Assembly: GCA_937887565.1 (NCBI GenBank)
Contig: CALABS010000077.1
Coordinates: forward strand, 124,001-188,000
Direction: 5' to 3'
DNA: 64,000 bases
Origin: an uncultured Rhodospirillaceae bacterium
GTDB lineage: Bacteria; Pseudomonadota; Alphaproteobacteria; Rhodospirillales; Magnetospirillaceae
Part shown: positions 1 to 8,025 of the stretch, in pieces
How positions within the stretch are numbered: the first letter of the stretch is position 1
Layout: each line of letters starts with the position of its first letter
Program-made: the position numbers and the translations under genes
Notes under the pieces: generated by a model
What the model was told of the DNA's origin: nothing
The model's database searches: none
Seen by the model: only the letters and a program-made list of their open reading frames with translations

Positions 1-72
1 CGCAAGCCCTATACCGACCGCCAGATCGGCGCCTGGCTGGCCGAGACCCTTCCCGGCGGTCGCCAAGATTGA
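1..72 (+). CDS. C-terminal end of an unidentified protein (5' partial)
   Basis: An open frame runs from the left window edge to a TGA at 70-72 and encodes 23 residues ending in GGRQD. Too little is present to assign a family. It reads in the same direction as the following genes, with about 76 bases between its stop and the next start, so it may or may not share a transcript with them. Confidence 0.5.
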   Translation, partial: RKPYTDRQIGAWLAETLPGGRQD

Positions 73-148
73 CCGGGCGGCGGGGGCTCGACCGCCGCCG
101 CCCATCGCCGCTATAACTCCCCGGAACCAACGGACGGGGACGACCACC

Positions 149-499
149 ATGACCGCCACCCTTCACGGCATCAAGGCCTGCGACACCATGAGGAAGGCCG
201 TTCATTGGCTGGACGCGGCCGGCATCGCCTATGTCTTCCACGACTTCAAGACGGCGGGGGTGACGCGCGAGGCGCTGGAGCGGTGGTGCGACGCCCGCGG
301 CTGGGAAAAGGTGCTGAACCGTGCCGGCACCACCTTTCGCAAGCTGCCCGAGGAGGCGCGGGTCGGGCTCGACCGCGCCAAGGCCATCGCCCTGATGCTG
401 GAGCAGCCGTCGATGATCAAGCGGCCGGTGCTGGAGACCGGCGGTCGGGTCGAGATCGGCTTCTCGCCCGAGCGCTACGCGGCCATCGTTTTCGAGTGA
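149..499 (+). CDS. ArsC/Spx family protein (YffB-like)
   Basis: This 116-residue protein has the thioredoxin-fold ArsC-family layout. It starts with GIKACDTMRKA around residues 7-17, where the single conserved cysteine (C11) sits at the position used by YffB and Spx relatives. It ends in a region with a basic IKRPVL motif typical of the family. YffB homologues are related to glutaredoxin-dependent arsenate reductases, but most lack demonstrated arsenate activity. The length matches the family (about 115 residues). It lies 5 bases upstream of the MYG1-type gene and probably shares a transcript with it. The role is likely thiol redox or glutathione-related; the exact substrate cannot be read from the sequence. 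Confidence 0.85.
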   Translation: MTATLHGIKACDTMRKAVHWLDAAGIAYVFHDFKTAGVTREALERWCDARGWEKVLNRAGTTFRKLPEEARVGLDRAKAIALMLEQPSMIKRPVLETGGRVEIGFSPERYAAIVFE

Positions 500-504
500 C
501 GACC

Positions 505-1386
505 ATGAAAGCGGCCACCCACAGCGGCACCTTCCATGCCGACGACGCCTTCGCCTTCGCCATCCTGGCCGCCGCCACCGGCGGCGCCGTCGAGCTGGCG
601 CGCAGCCGCGACGCCGCCGTCCTGGCCGCCGCCGACGTGGTGTTCGACGTGGGCGGCATCTTCGATCCCGCTACCGGCCGCTACGACCACCACATGCGCG
701 ACAAGCCGCTGCGGGCGCCGGGCGAGCCGTTCAGCTCGGCCGGGCTGGTGTGGCGCGACTTCGGCGCCGACGCCGTGCGGGCGCTGGTGCCCGCCGCGTC
801 CCCGGAGGCGGCGGCGCGGATCGCCGCCATGGTCGACCGGACCTTGATCCGCGACGTCGACCTGATGGACAACGGCGCCATGACGCCGGTGCCGGGGCAT
901 TTCTCGTCGGTGCTGGAGAGCTTCAACCCGACCTTCGCCGAGGACGGCCCGGACGAGGATACCGCCTTCCGGCGGGCCTCCGATCTGGCCGGGCTGGTGC
1001 TGGCCCGCGCCTGCGCCCACGCCCACGCCGCCGTGCTGGCCGAGGCGACGGTTGCCGAGGCGGCGGCGCGGACCGACGATCCCCGCGTCATCGTCCTGGA
1101 GACCCGGGTGCCGTGGGAGGACGCGGTGTTCGCCCTCGGCCTGGAGGCGGCGCTCTATGTGGTGCGGCCGGCCGGCGACGCCTGGACCTGCAGCGCGATA
1201 CCCCCCGACCGCGGCTCGTTCGACCAGCGGCGGCCGCTGCCCGACGAATGGGCCGGGTTGCGCGACGACGCCCTGGCGGCGGTGACCGGCGTCGCCGACG
1301 CCACTTTCTGCCATCCGGCCCGCTTCGTCTGCGGCGCCCGCTCGCGCGAGGGCGCGGTGGCGCTGGCGCGGCTGGCGGCGGGATAG
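505..1386 (+). CDS. MYG1 family (UPF0160) metal-dependent hydrolase
   Basis: This 293-residue protein begins with THSGTFHADDA (residues 5-15), the hallmark of the MYG1/UPF0160 family. FDVGGIFDPATGRYDHH follows near residues 48-65, supplying the Asp and His residues expected to bind metal in this DHH-related fold. Eukaryotic MYG1 is a 3'-5' exonuclease; bacterial members are mostly uncharacterised. The ATG at 505 is chosen because the family motif begins immediately after it. The same frame is open further upstream, but that stretch overlaps the YffB-like gene out of frame. Transcription is probably joint with the gene 5 bases upstream. Confidence 0.88.
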   Translation: MKAATHSGTFHADDAFAFAILAAATGGAVELARSRDAAVLAAADVVFDVGGIFDPATGRYDHHMRDKPLRAPGEPFSSAGLVWRDFGADAVRALVPAASPEAAARIAAMVDRTLIRDVDLMDNGAMTPVPGHFSSVLESFNPTFAEDGPDEDTAFRRASDLAGLVLARACAHAHAAVLAEATVAEAAARTDDPRVIVLETRVPWEDAVFALGLEAALYVVRPAGDAWTCSAIPPDRGSFDQRRPLPDEWAGLRDDALAAVTGVADATFCHPARFVCGARSREGAVALARLAAG

Positions 1387-1387
1387 A

Positions 1388-1588
1388 TCACCGCGCGACG
1401 ATCATCCAGGCGTGGCCGGCGGGGAAGCCGGCGACGACGAACTGGGCGTGTTCCACCGACGGGGCGTTGACGATCAGGAAGGGACGGCCGTCCTTGAGGA
1501 CGGTGAACTCGGGGTGCTTGCCGGAGCGGGCGGCCGGGGCGGCGGTGCGGTGGAACGAGGCGGCGGCGGAGCGGAGCATCTGCAACAT
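1388..1588 (-). CDS. small hypothetical protein, 66 aa
   Basis: An ATG frame of 66 codons follows a purine-rich stretch (GGAAGG, with a further AAGG nearer the start) on the minus strand. Its last 40 residues are well composed (FTVLKDGRPFLIVNAPSV, then a hydrophobic stretch ending HAWMIVAR), suggesting a real small folded protein. It is convergent with and nearly abuts the MYG1-type gene. No family is recognised. The alternative is a chance ORF in GC-rich DNA. Confidence 0.5.
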   Translation of the reverse strand: MLQMLRSAAASFHRTAAPAARSGKHPEFTVLKDGRPFLIVNAPSVEHAQFVVAGFPAGHAWMIVAR

Positions 1589-1708
1589 GGGAGGGGTCCT
1601 TCACCTTCCGTCGTCGGCCCGATGTCGGCGGCGGTACTCCCATGAAGGTATGCCGTCGGGCCGGAGAATAAAGGCTATCTCCAACGGGGCGGACACCATC
1701 GCGCCAGG

Positions 1709-2155
1709 TTACCGAGAAAGCGTGTGCTCCACCCATCGCCGCAGTTCGCCGGCCGGCAGGGCGCCGTTGACGCGGGCCAGCTCGCGGCCCTGGCGGAACA
1801 GGATCAGGGTGGGGATGGACTGGATGCGGAAGCGCTGGGCCAGCATCGGCTCGGCGTCGGTGTCCACCTTGGCGAGGCGCAGGCGGGGCTCCATCTCGCC
1901 GGCGGCGGCCTCGAACACCGGCGCCATGGCCCGGCAGGGGCCGCACCACGGTGCCCAGAAATCCACCAGCAGCGGCAGCGGCGCGTTGGCGTGGACGTCG
2001 AAGCGGGCGGCGGTCAGCGCCAGCGGGTGGCCGGCGAACAGCGGATGCTTGCAGGCTCCGCACTTGCCGCCCTGGCCGAGCCGCACCACCGGGACCCGGT
2101 TGGGGCGGTCGCAATGGGGGCAGGGAAGGATGAGGTCGTCGGTCATGGTGCCCAC
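1709..2155 (-). CDS. trxC: thioredoxin 2 (TrxC), zinc-binding thioredoxin
   Basis: This 148-residue protein has an N-terminal zinc ribbon with two CxxC pairs (C12/C15 and C32/C35) followed by a thioredoxin domain with the active site WCGPC at residues 70-74. That arrangement separates TrxC from TrxA, and the length is close to that of E. coli TrxC (139). It reduces protein disulfides in the cytoplasm and in other species takes part in oxidative-stress defence. The predicted start could be either of two closely spaced Met codons (2155 or 2146). It stands alone, with the DUF1566 gene upstream on the same strand and 46 bases between them. Confidence 0.93.
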   Translation of the reverse strand: MGTMTDDLILPCPHCDRPNRVPVVRLGQGGKCGACKHPLFAGHPLALTAARFDVHANAPLPLLVDFWAPWCGPCRAMAPVFEAAAGEMEPRLRLAKVDTDAEPMLAQRFRIQSIPTLILFRQGRELARVNGALPAGELRRWVEHTLSR

Positions 2156-2201
2156 GATATAGGGGGAAATCGCCGACGGGGAAGGGGGCGGGCGGCCGCG
2201 A

Positions 2202-3449
2202 TCAACCGCCCCGCACGCACCTGGCGTGGTTGTTGATCCGGAGCACGTCGCCCTGGGGGCCGGCGCCCTTGGGCAGGCGCGATTGGTCGCCGGCCTTGGG
2301 GCTGGAGCGCTGGGCGCCGGCCCCGTGCACGTCCATCAGCACCATGCCGGTGGTGTCGCGGATCGATTCCGGCCCGCCCATGCCCGGAGGCCCCATCCTC
2401 GGGCCGCCGCCGCGCGGCCCGCCCCGGGGCATGTATCCGAGGGCGCGGCCGAAGGCGATGTAGACCGCGAAATCGCCGGGCCGGCGGCCGTCCAGGTGGG
2501 TGGTGGAGGTCCAGAAGAACGGCCAGTCCCGCCGTCCCTCGTCGTCGCGGATCTCGCTGATGGCGAACACCGGGTCGATGGCCGCCGAGCCGGTGGCGTC
2601 CGGCGAGCGGCTGTAGTCGACGATGCTGTGCAGTTCCTTGGCATTGGGCAGGCGCCAGTCGGCGTGGCCGGCCAGCTCCAGTCCCTCGCACCAGGCCAGG
2701 GCGCCTTCCCAATCCAGGCCCCCGCCGCTGTCGGCCGTGGTCCAAGTCAGGCCGGTGGCGCGGTCGGTGACGGTGCCATCGCCGGCGTCGGCGAAGTCAT
2801 TGCGGGCATAGGCCGGATTGCCGCGCACGTAGCGGGCGTACCAGCCGCGCCGACCCGGGCCGCCGTCCTGGGGATAGCCCTTGATGCGGCCGTCGGCGAA
2901 ATTGACCCCGAAGAACGCCGCCCGGCCGTCCATCACCCGGCCGCCATAGGCGGTGGCGGTCACGTACTGGGCGTCGATGTAGCGGCCCCGGGCCGGATAC
3001 TCGAAGGCGAAGGCCCCGGTGTCCAGGTAGGGGCGGGCGTCGGCGGGGGCTCCGCCGCGGCCGGGACCGGCGGTGCCGGTGGCGCCATCGAAACGGATCA
3101 GCGAGTAAAGCTCCTTGATCGTCGGCACCCGCCAGTCGGCATGGCCGCCGGCGCGGGCGCGGGCGGCGTCGGCCGGGGCGCCGGCGAACGAGATGTCGCG
3201 GTGGAACGCCCGTTCCCACATCAGGCCGGTCACCAGGTCGGAAACGGTGCCGTCGCCGTTGTCGCGCAGGCGCGGCTGCGTGCCTTCGACCTGCGCGTCC
3301 TGGCCGAAGAACCGCGCTCCCGGCCGGGGACAGGCGATCGGGCCGGAATCGTCGTAGCAGCGCGCCTGGCCGGTATCGACGACCGGGTAGTCGGCCGCCA
3401 CCGCCGGCATAGACAGGATCAAGGCCGCCAGGGCCACCGCCGCGCGCAT
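2202..3449 (-). CDS. secreted DUF1566 (Lcl C-terminal) domain protein
   Basis: This 415-residue protein has a clear signal peptide (residues 1-19, ending AVAA). Two homologous DUF1566 segments follow: one starts at NGDGTVSDLVTGLMWERAF and the other at GDGTVTDRATGLTWTTA. Each continues into HADWRxPxxKELxSxxD and a Tyr/Phe-rich part with FWTSTTH in the second copy. The fold is related to C-type-lectin-like Lcl/formylglycine-generating-enzyme domains. It is expected in the periplasm or outside the cell; Lcl proteins in other bacteria bind glycans or mediate adhesion. Glycine- and proline-rich loops near the C-terminus are unusual. No export or surface-anchoring partner lies next to it. Confidence 0.8.
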   Translation of the reverse strand: MRAAVALAALILSMPAVAADYPVVDTGQARCYDDSGPIACPRPGARFFGQDAQVEGTQPRLRDNGDGTVSDLVTGLMWERAFHRDISFAGAPADAARARAGGHADWRVPTIKELYSLIRFDGATGTAGPGRGGAPADARPYLDTGAFAFEYPARGRYIDAQYVTATAYGGRVMDGRAAFFGVNFADGRIKGYPQDGGPGRRGWYARYVRGNPAYARNDFADAGDGTVTDRATGLTWTTADSGGGLDWEGALAWCEGLELAGHADWRLPNAKELHSIVDYSRSPDATGSAAIDPVFAISEIRDDEGRRDWPFFWTSTTHLDGRRPGDFAVYIAFGRALGYMPRGGPRGGGPRMGPPGMGGPESIRDTTGMVLMDVHGAGAQRSSPKAGDQSRLPKGAGPQGDVLRINNHARCVRGG

Positions 3450-3482
3450 GGATGTCTCCCCCCGTTCCTTCGCTCGGTCACC

Positions 3483-3537
3483 CTAGTGCACTGATTCACT
3501 CAGATGGTATACCGACCATCTGAATGAATCAGTGCAC
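3483..3537. repeat. near-perfect palindrome, 23-bp arms
   Basis: The arms at 3486-3508 and 3515-3537 are reverse complements with one mismatch, separated by the six bases ATACCG. The left arm is preceded by CTAG (3483-3486). The next CTAG is at the end of the adjoining repeat (3612-3615), so the whole 3483-3615 block is CTAG-flanked. The palindrome could be a transcriptional terminator, a REP-like element or the remnant of a small mobile element. Confidence 0.75.
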
Positions 3538-3615
3538 AATTCTTTGATTTTGTGGGCCGATTCACCAGACCGATGGTTCAGGCCCCTGAACCTTCGGTCT
3601 GGATCGGACCACTAG
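3533..3615. repeat. dispersed hairpin repeat, copy 1
   Basis: About 80 bases here are repeated in the same orientation at 4225-4305 on the other side of the hemerythrin gene. The core is an inverted repeat whose 18-base arms (CCAGACCGATGGTTCAGG and its partner) have one mismatch, flanked by GGGCCGATTCA and GGATCGGACCACTAG. It lies between divergent genes here, so it is not positioned as a simple terminator for either. Confidence 0.8.
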
Positions 3616-3741
3616 CAGGGCACCGTCCGGTTGGGCAACGGTAGGGCGTCATCGCCGAAACAGGGAATGATGAATATTTGGGCGGGCGCGAGCGGATGCA
3701 TTTTTCGAGGGCTGTCATGCATCTGAAATGAGGTATCTGAC

Positions 3742-3771
3742 TTGCCCGAAATCAACGCCGTCGGCTATATC
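3742..3771 (+). promoter_or_regulatory. candidate promoter for the hemerythrin gene
   Basis: TTGCCC (3742-3747) and TATATC (3766-3771) are separated by 18 bases, about 54 bases upstream of the chosen hemerythrin start. A second possible -10 (TATAAA, 3777-3782) lacks a good partner. This is pattern-based only. Confidence 0.35.
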
Positions 3772-3824
3772 CTCGGTATAAATCAGGAAGTCCTAATGGT
3801 GGTGTGCTGGAAAGGATGCGGGCG

Positions 3825-4220
3825 ATGGCGGTTCTGGAATGGCACGAAGGCCTGAACGTGGGCGTCGGCTTCATGGACGACGACCACGCCGAGGCTGCCG
3901 CGTTGATCAACGAGTTGGCCGAGGCCAGCGGCGTGGCGCGGGTGGAGGCGCTGCGGCATTTCATCGACCACTGTCGCGAGCACTTCGCCCGCGAGGAGGA
4001 GTTGATGAAGGCCACCGGCTTCTTCGCCCTCGGCTGCCATGCCGGCGAGCACCAGCGGATGCTGGCCGAACTGGCGGACATCCTGTCGCGGATCGAGGCC
4101 GGCCAGGTGCTGGACGACTACTTTCGGCGTGAACTGCCGGGGTGGCTGATGATCCATCGCAACACCATGGATGCCGTCACCGCCCAGTTCGCCCGCCAAG
4201 CCGGCTACGACGCCGACTGA
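3825..4220 (+). CDS. bacteriohemerythrin (single domain)
   Basis: This 131-residue protein carries the di-iron ligand set of hemerythrins: DDDH near residue 21, HFAREEELM (His and Glu), CHAGEH (two His) and a final IHRNTMD (His and Asp). Bacteriohemerythrins bind O2 reversibly and serve as oxygen stores, carriers or sensors in the cytoplasm. The ATG at 3825 is chosen because families start MAxxEW and because GGAAAGG lies 9 bases upstream; a GTG at 3804 would remove that spacing. The C-terminal ligand segment departs from the usual HI..xxDxxY form. The gene is monocistronic and bracketed by two copies of a hairpin repeat. Confidence 0.88.
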   Translation: MAVLEWHEGLNVGVGFMDDDHAEAAALINELAEASGVARVEALRHFIDHCREHFAREEELMKATGFFALGCHAGEHQRMLAELADILSRIEAGQVLDDYFRRELPGWLMIHRNTMDAVTAQFARQAGYDAD

Positions 4221-4224
4221 TCGG

Positions 4225-4305
4225 TGCCCAATTCGTTGATTTTGTGGGCCGATTCACAAGACGAAGGTTCAGGCCCCTGAACCTTCGTCTGGATCGGACC
4301 ACTAG
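4225..4305. repeat. dispersed hairpin repeat, copy 2
   Basis: This is the second copy of the element at 3533-3615, starting four bases after the hemerythrin stop. Its 15-base arms (AGACGAAGGTTCAGG and partner) pair perfectly. Relative to copy 1 both arms have changed together, so pairing is kept. It fills the gap between two convergent genes and even contains the stop codon of the minus-strand lipoprotein gene (4302-4304), so it may act as a bidirectional terminator. Confidence 0.8.
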
Positions 4306-5150
4306 GGCTGGTCCTGTGGGCCGATGTCCGGCTCGGGCTCGAACAGTCCCAGGCCGTCGTCGGATTCGGGTTCCGCCGCCGGCGTCTCGCCCAACTGGTC
4401 CTGCTCCATGCGCTGGCGGCGTTGCAGGTCGGTATCGGGCTGTTCCGGCGTCTGCCCCATCTGCTGCACCTCGCCGAGCCCGAGCGCGGCCAGGGTCCGC
4501 TGGTCGATGCGCCCCGAGGCCTGGATGTCCTGATCGCGCTGGAAGCTTCGGAGCGCCTGGGCGGTGCGGCGTCCCCACATGCCGTCCACCTGGCCGACGT
4601 CGTAGCCCCGGTCCTGCAGGTTCCGCTGGATGTCCTGCACCACGTCGGGCGACACCGACTGCATCATCATGCCTTGCTGCTGGCCGCGCTGCTGGATGGG
4701 CCGATAGGGCTCGGTCTGCTGGCGCTGCATCTGCCGCTGCTGGCCCGCTCCCATCCCGGCCTGCTGGCCGGGCGGCTGGATGCCGAGCGCGGCGAGGGTC
4801 TGGCGGTCGAGCTGGCCGCTTTGGGACAGCCCCTGGTCGCGCTGGAAATTGCGCAGGGCCGACTGGGTGGAGTCGCCCCACATGCCGTCGACCGGGCCGA
4901 CATCATAGCCGCGGTCGCCCAGGCGCTGCTGGACCCGCTGCAGGAAGTCGGAGGATACCGACTGCGGCCGCTGGGCCTGCTGCTGGGCCTGGCCCGGTCC
5001 CGGATACTGCTGGGCGGTGGGGGTGGCCGGCCCGGCGGAGCCGCTGGGGGTGCTGGCGGCCTGCTCCTCGCCTCCGCCCATCCATTGGCAGGCGGCGAGC
5101 GACAGCGCGATGGCCGCGGTGGCCAGGACGGGCTTGGCCCTCCTCATCAT
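4302..5150 (-). CDS. lipoprotein with two peptidoglycan-binding (PG_binding_1-like) domains
   Basis: This 282-residue protein starts with a lipoprotein signal (LSLAAC lipobox near residues 16-21, counting from MMRRAK). It contains two repeats, each of the form Q..LxxRGYDVGxVDGMWGxxTxxALRxFQRDQ, matching the peptidoglycan-binding fold. A Gln/Met-rich linker separates them. No catalytic domain is present, so it probably anchors or scaffolds at the cell wall. The ATG at 5150 is preceded by a strong AAGGAGGAGGA ribosome site; the longer upstream frame is not needed. It would be attached to a membrane by its N-terminal Cys; without an Asp at position 2 of the mature protein, outer-membrane targeting is plausible. 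Confidence 0.85.
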   Translation of the reverse strand: MMRRAKPVLATAAIALSLAACQWMGGGEEQAASTPSGSAGPATPTAQQYPGPGQAQQQAQRPQSVSSDFLQRVQQRLGDRGYDVGPVDGMWGDSTQSALRNFQRDQGLSQSGQLDRQTLAALGIQPPGQQAGMGAGQQRQMQRQQTEPYRPIQQRGQQQGMMMQSVSPDVVQDIQRNLQDRGYDVGQVDGMWGRRTAQALRSFQRDQDIQASGRIDQRTLAALGLGEVQQMGQTPEQPDTDLQRRQRMEQDQLGETPAAEPESDDGLGLFEPEPDIGPQDQP

Positions 5151-5226
5151 GGTCTCCTCCTCCTTCAGGGACGCATCCTCCTGGGCGAACGTCCCCGGCA
5201 CAGTCCGCGTTCGCGGCGAGGAGGGC

Positions 5227-7053
5227 TTAGGCCGAAGGGAGGGGGGCGGTCGCGCGATCGAGCCAGGCGCGGGTGGCGGTATCCACCAGCGGGCCGATCT
5301 CGGCGGCGACGCGGGCGTGGTAGGCGTCGACGAAGGCCCGCTCGCCGGCGGTCAGCAATGCCGCGTCGATCAAGGCGCGGTCGTAGGGGACCAGCGTCAG
5401 GGTCTCGAAGCGCAGCATGCCGCGCTCGGCGCCCGGCACGTCGGCCTCGGCGACGGCGACCAGATTCTCGATGCGGATGCCGTAGGCGCCGGTCTTGTAG
5501 TAGCCGGGCTCGTTGGACAGGATCATGCCCGGCTTGAGCGCCACCGGCAACACACCGGACTTGGAGATCCGTTGCGGCCCCTCGTGTACCGACAGGAAGC
5601 TGCCGACGCCGTGGCCGGTGCCGTGGTCGTAGTCCAGTCCCTCGGACCACAGGGCGGCGCGCGCCAGCACGTCCAACTGGTGGCCGGCGGTGCCGGCCGG
5701 GAACAGCGCCGTCGACACTGCGATATGCCCCTTGAGCACCAGGGTGTAGCGGCGGCGCTCCTCGTCGCCGGCCGGGCCGATGGCGACCGTACGGGTGACG
5801 TCGGTGGTGCCGTCCAGGTACTGGGCGCCGGAATCCAGCAGGAACAGCGCGCCCTTTTCCAGCCTGCGATTGGTGGCCGGGGTCGAGCGGTAGTGGACGA
5901 TGGCGCCATTGGGGCCGGCGCCGGCGATGGTGGGGAAGGACAGTCCCCGGAACAGCTCGCCCCGGCGGCGGAAGTCCTCCAGCCGGTCGGCGGCGGCCAG
6001 CTCGTCGACGCCCTCGCGCCCGTCCAGCCAGGCCAGGAAGCGGACCAGCGCGGCGCCGTCGCGGCGGTGGGCGGCGCGCGCGCCGGCCAGTTCCACCTCG
6101 TTCTTGCAGGCCTTGGGCAGGGCGCAGGGATCGGCGGCCCGATCGACGCGGGCACCGGCGGCGCGCAGGCGCTCGGCGACGGCGAAGGGGGCGGTGGCGC
6201 GGTCGATCCGCACCAGCCGGTCCGTGAGCGCGTCCAATGCCGCCGGCAACTCGGCGGGCGGACGGATCGCCACCTCGGGGCCGAGATGGGCGGCAAGGCC
6301 GGCCGACGGCTTGGCCGGATCGAGGAACAGTTCGACGCGGGCGTCGGCATGCAGGATGGCGAAGCACAGCGGCAGCGGCGTGAACTCGACGTCGTCGCCG
6401 CGGATGTTCAGCAGCCACGCCACCGAGGCCGGATCGGACAGCACCGCCGCGTCGATCCGCTCCTCGGCCAGGATCGTCGCCACGTCGGCCCGCTTGTCGG
6501 CGGCGGCGCGGCCGGCATGCTCGACGGCGTGCGGCACCACCGGCGCCAGCGGCGGGCCGGGCCGGTCGGTCCACAAGGTGTCGACGGGATTGGTCTCGCA
6601 GGGGACCAGATCCGCCCCGGCGCGGTCGCAGCCGTGGCGCAGGGTGTCGACCTGGTCGGGGGTGTGCAGCCAGGGATCGAAGCCGATGCGCTGGCCCTTG
6701 CGGAGGACCTCGCCCAGCCAGCGCCCGGGCGGCTCGTCGATCAGGTGCATGGGTTCGAAGCGGACGGTGTCCACCTCGGCGCGGACCTGCAGCGTGTAGC
6801 GGCCGTCCACGAAGATGGCGGCCCGCTCCTTCAGCACCACCGCCATGCCGGCCGAGCCCGAGAAGCCGGTCAGCCATTCCAGCCGGCGGGCGCGCGGCGC
6901 CACGTATTCGCCCTGGTGCTCGTCGGCGCGCGGCACGACGAAGCCGTCCAGCTTGCGGTGCAGCAGCTCGGCCCTGAGCGCCTCCAGGCGTTCGAAGCCG
7001 GTGGGGCCGGGCGAGGGCGGGGCGGAAGGTTCGGGCAGGGACGTGTCGCTCAT
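5227..7053 (-). CDS. Xaa-Pro aminopeptidase (M24B, three-domain type)
   Basis: At 608 residues this is the long form of aminopeptidase P, with two creatinase-like N-terminal domains and a C-terminal pita-bread catalytic domain. Metal ligands are visible: LLDSGAQYLDGTTDVTR (two Asp), HGTGHGVG (His), then NEPGYY and the RIENLVAV segment (two Glu). It removes an N-terminal residue preceding proline and is normally cytoplasmic. It follows prmA with a 36-base gap on the same strand, so it is probably the last gene of a uvrD-prmA-pepP transcript. Confidence 0.93.
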   Translation of the reverse strand: MSDTSLPEPSAPPSPGPTGFERLEALRAELLHRKLDGFVVPRADEHQGEYVAPRARRLEWLTGFSGSAGMAVVLKERAAIFVDGRYTLQVRAEVDTVRFEPMHLIDEPPGRWLGEVLRKGQRIGFDPWLHTPDQVDTLRHGCDRAGADLVPCETNPVDTLWTDRPGPPLAPVVPHAVEHAGRAAADKRADVATILAEERIDAAVLSDPASVAWLLNIRGDDVEFTPLPLCFAILHADARVELFLDPAKPSAGLAAHLGPEVAIRPPAELPAALDALTDRLVRIDRATAPFAVAERLRAAGARVDRAADPCALPKACKNEVELAGARAAHRRDGAALVRFLAWLDGREGVDELAAADRLEDFRRRGELFRGLSFPTIAGAGPNGAIVHYRSTPATNRRLEKGALFLLDSGAQYLDGTTDVTRTVAIGPAGDEERRRYTLVLKGHIAVSTALFPAGTAGHQLDVLARAALWSEGLDYDHGTGHGVGSFLSVHEGPQRISKSGVLPVALKPGMILSNEPGYYKTGAYGIRIENLVAVAEADVPGAERGMLRFETLTLVPYDRALIDAALLTAGERAFVDAYHARVAAEIGPLVDTATRAWLDRATAPLPSA

Positions 7054-7089
7054 GACAGGAACTTAAGGCGCGGGGCGGTCATGGGCAAG

Positions 7090-7989
7090 CTACCGCCCGA
7101 TCACCAGCGTCGCCCAGCCGTCGATCCTGAAGCGGTGCTTGAGGTGCAGGCCCTGGCGCTCGTGGACGCCCATCACCATGCGCTCCTGCCATTCCAGCAG
7201 CCCCGACAGCACCGCCACCCCGTCGGGGGCCAGGTGGTCGGCCAGCGCCGGGGCGAACCTCATCAGCGGCCGGGCAAGGATGTTGGCGACGATGATGTCG
7301 AAGGGCCGCGCCTTGGCGAGAACCGGGTTGCGGTAGCCGTCGCTGACCACCGCGCCGAAGCGCGCGGCGACGCCGTTGAGCCGCGCGTTGAGGTTGGCCA
7401 CCTTGACGGCCATGGGGTCGATGTCGGTGGCCAGCACGTCGGCCGCCCACATCTTGGCCATGGCGATGCCGAGGATGCCCGAGCCCGCGCCCAGGTCCAG
7501 CGGCCGCGCGAAGCGGCGCCTCTTGCCCAGGGCGTCGAGCGCCAGCAGGCAGCCGCGGGTGGTGGCGTGCTCGCCCGAGCCGAAGGCGGCGCCGGCATCC
7601 ACCTTCAACTCGACGCGGCCGGCCGGCACCATGCCGTCCCAGTGGGTGCCGCGCACGAAGAAGCGGCCGGCGTCGATGGGCGGAAAGTCGCGCATGTTCT
7701 CCAGCACCCAGTCCACGTTGGGCACCCGCTCGATCTCGAGAGCCGGCAATTCCGCCCCCGTGGCGGCCGCCACCGCCGACAGCGCCGCCACGATCGCCGC
7801 GCGGTCGGGCGGCGTGCGCGAATAGCCTTCCAGGTGCCACGGGCAGTCGCCGTCGGAAATGCCCGACTTGTCCTCCATGAACATGGTCACCGATTCGGCG
7901 AAGCGTTCGAACACCTCCTCGAACACCGGCAGCGCCTCGGGCTCGACGGTCAGGTGAAGGCGCCAGACATCGGGGAAGACGGGGGCCAT
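7090..7989 (-). CDS. prmA: ribosomal protein L11 methyltransferase
   Basis: At 299 residues the length fits PrmA. The class I methyltransferase motif LDLGAGSGILGIAMAK binds S-adenosylmethionine and is followed by DIDPMAVKVA. A later VANILARPLM segment matches the PrmA NILAxPL catalytic-loop motif. It methylates L11 at several lysines and the N-terminus. It lies between a UvrD-type helicase gene (36 bases upstream) and an Xaa-Pro aminopeptidase gene (36 bases downstream) on the same strand, an arrangement likely to be one transcript. Confidence 0.94.
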   Translation of the reverse strand: MAPVFPDVWRLHLTVEPEALPVFEEVFERFAESVTMFMEDKSGISDGDCPWHLEGYSRTPPDRAAIVAALSAVAAATGAELPALEIERVPNVDWVLENMRDFPPIDAGRFFVRGTHWDGMVPAGRVELKVDAGAAFGSGEHATTRGCLLALDALGKRRRFARPLDLGAGSGILGIAMAKMWAADVLATDIDPMAVKVANLNARLNGVAARFGAVVSDGYRNPVLAKARPFDIIVANILARPLMRFAPALADHLAPDGVAVLSGLLEWQERMVMGVHERQGLHLKHRFRIDGWATLVIGR

Positions 7990-8025
7990 GGCGGATTCTT
8001 TCTCTAGTCCTCGGAGGAAATGGGC

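Larger units (their letters stand above)
3450..3824. other. 375-bp intergenic region with hairpins and a divergent promoter zone
   Basis: This gap separates the divergent DUF1566 and hemerythrin genes. Its left part holds a 23-bp-arm hairpin and one copy of a dispersed hairpin repeat (both listed separately). The right part, about 3616-3800, is AT-richer than the surroundings and contains two ATGCAT words (around 3695 and 3717) and a candidate promoter reading toward the hemerythrin gene. No convincing ORF is seen in it. Confidence 0.6.

Noticed and set aside
5017..8007. A 996-codon open frame on the plus strand antisense to pepP and prmA
   Set aside because: It is a shadow frame of GC-rich DNA. 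Both antisense genes have clear family motifs, and the shadow protein is Gly/Ala/Arg-rich without domains.
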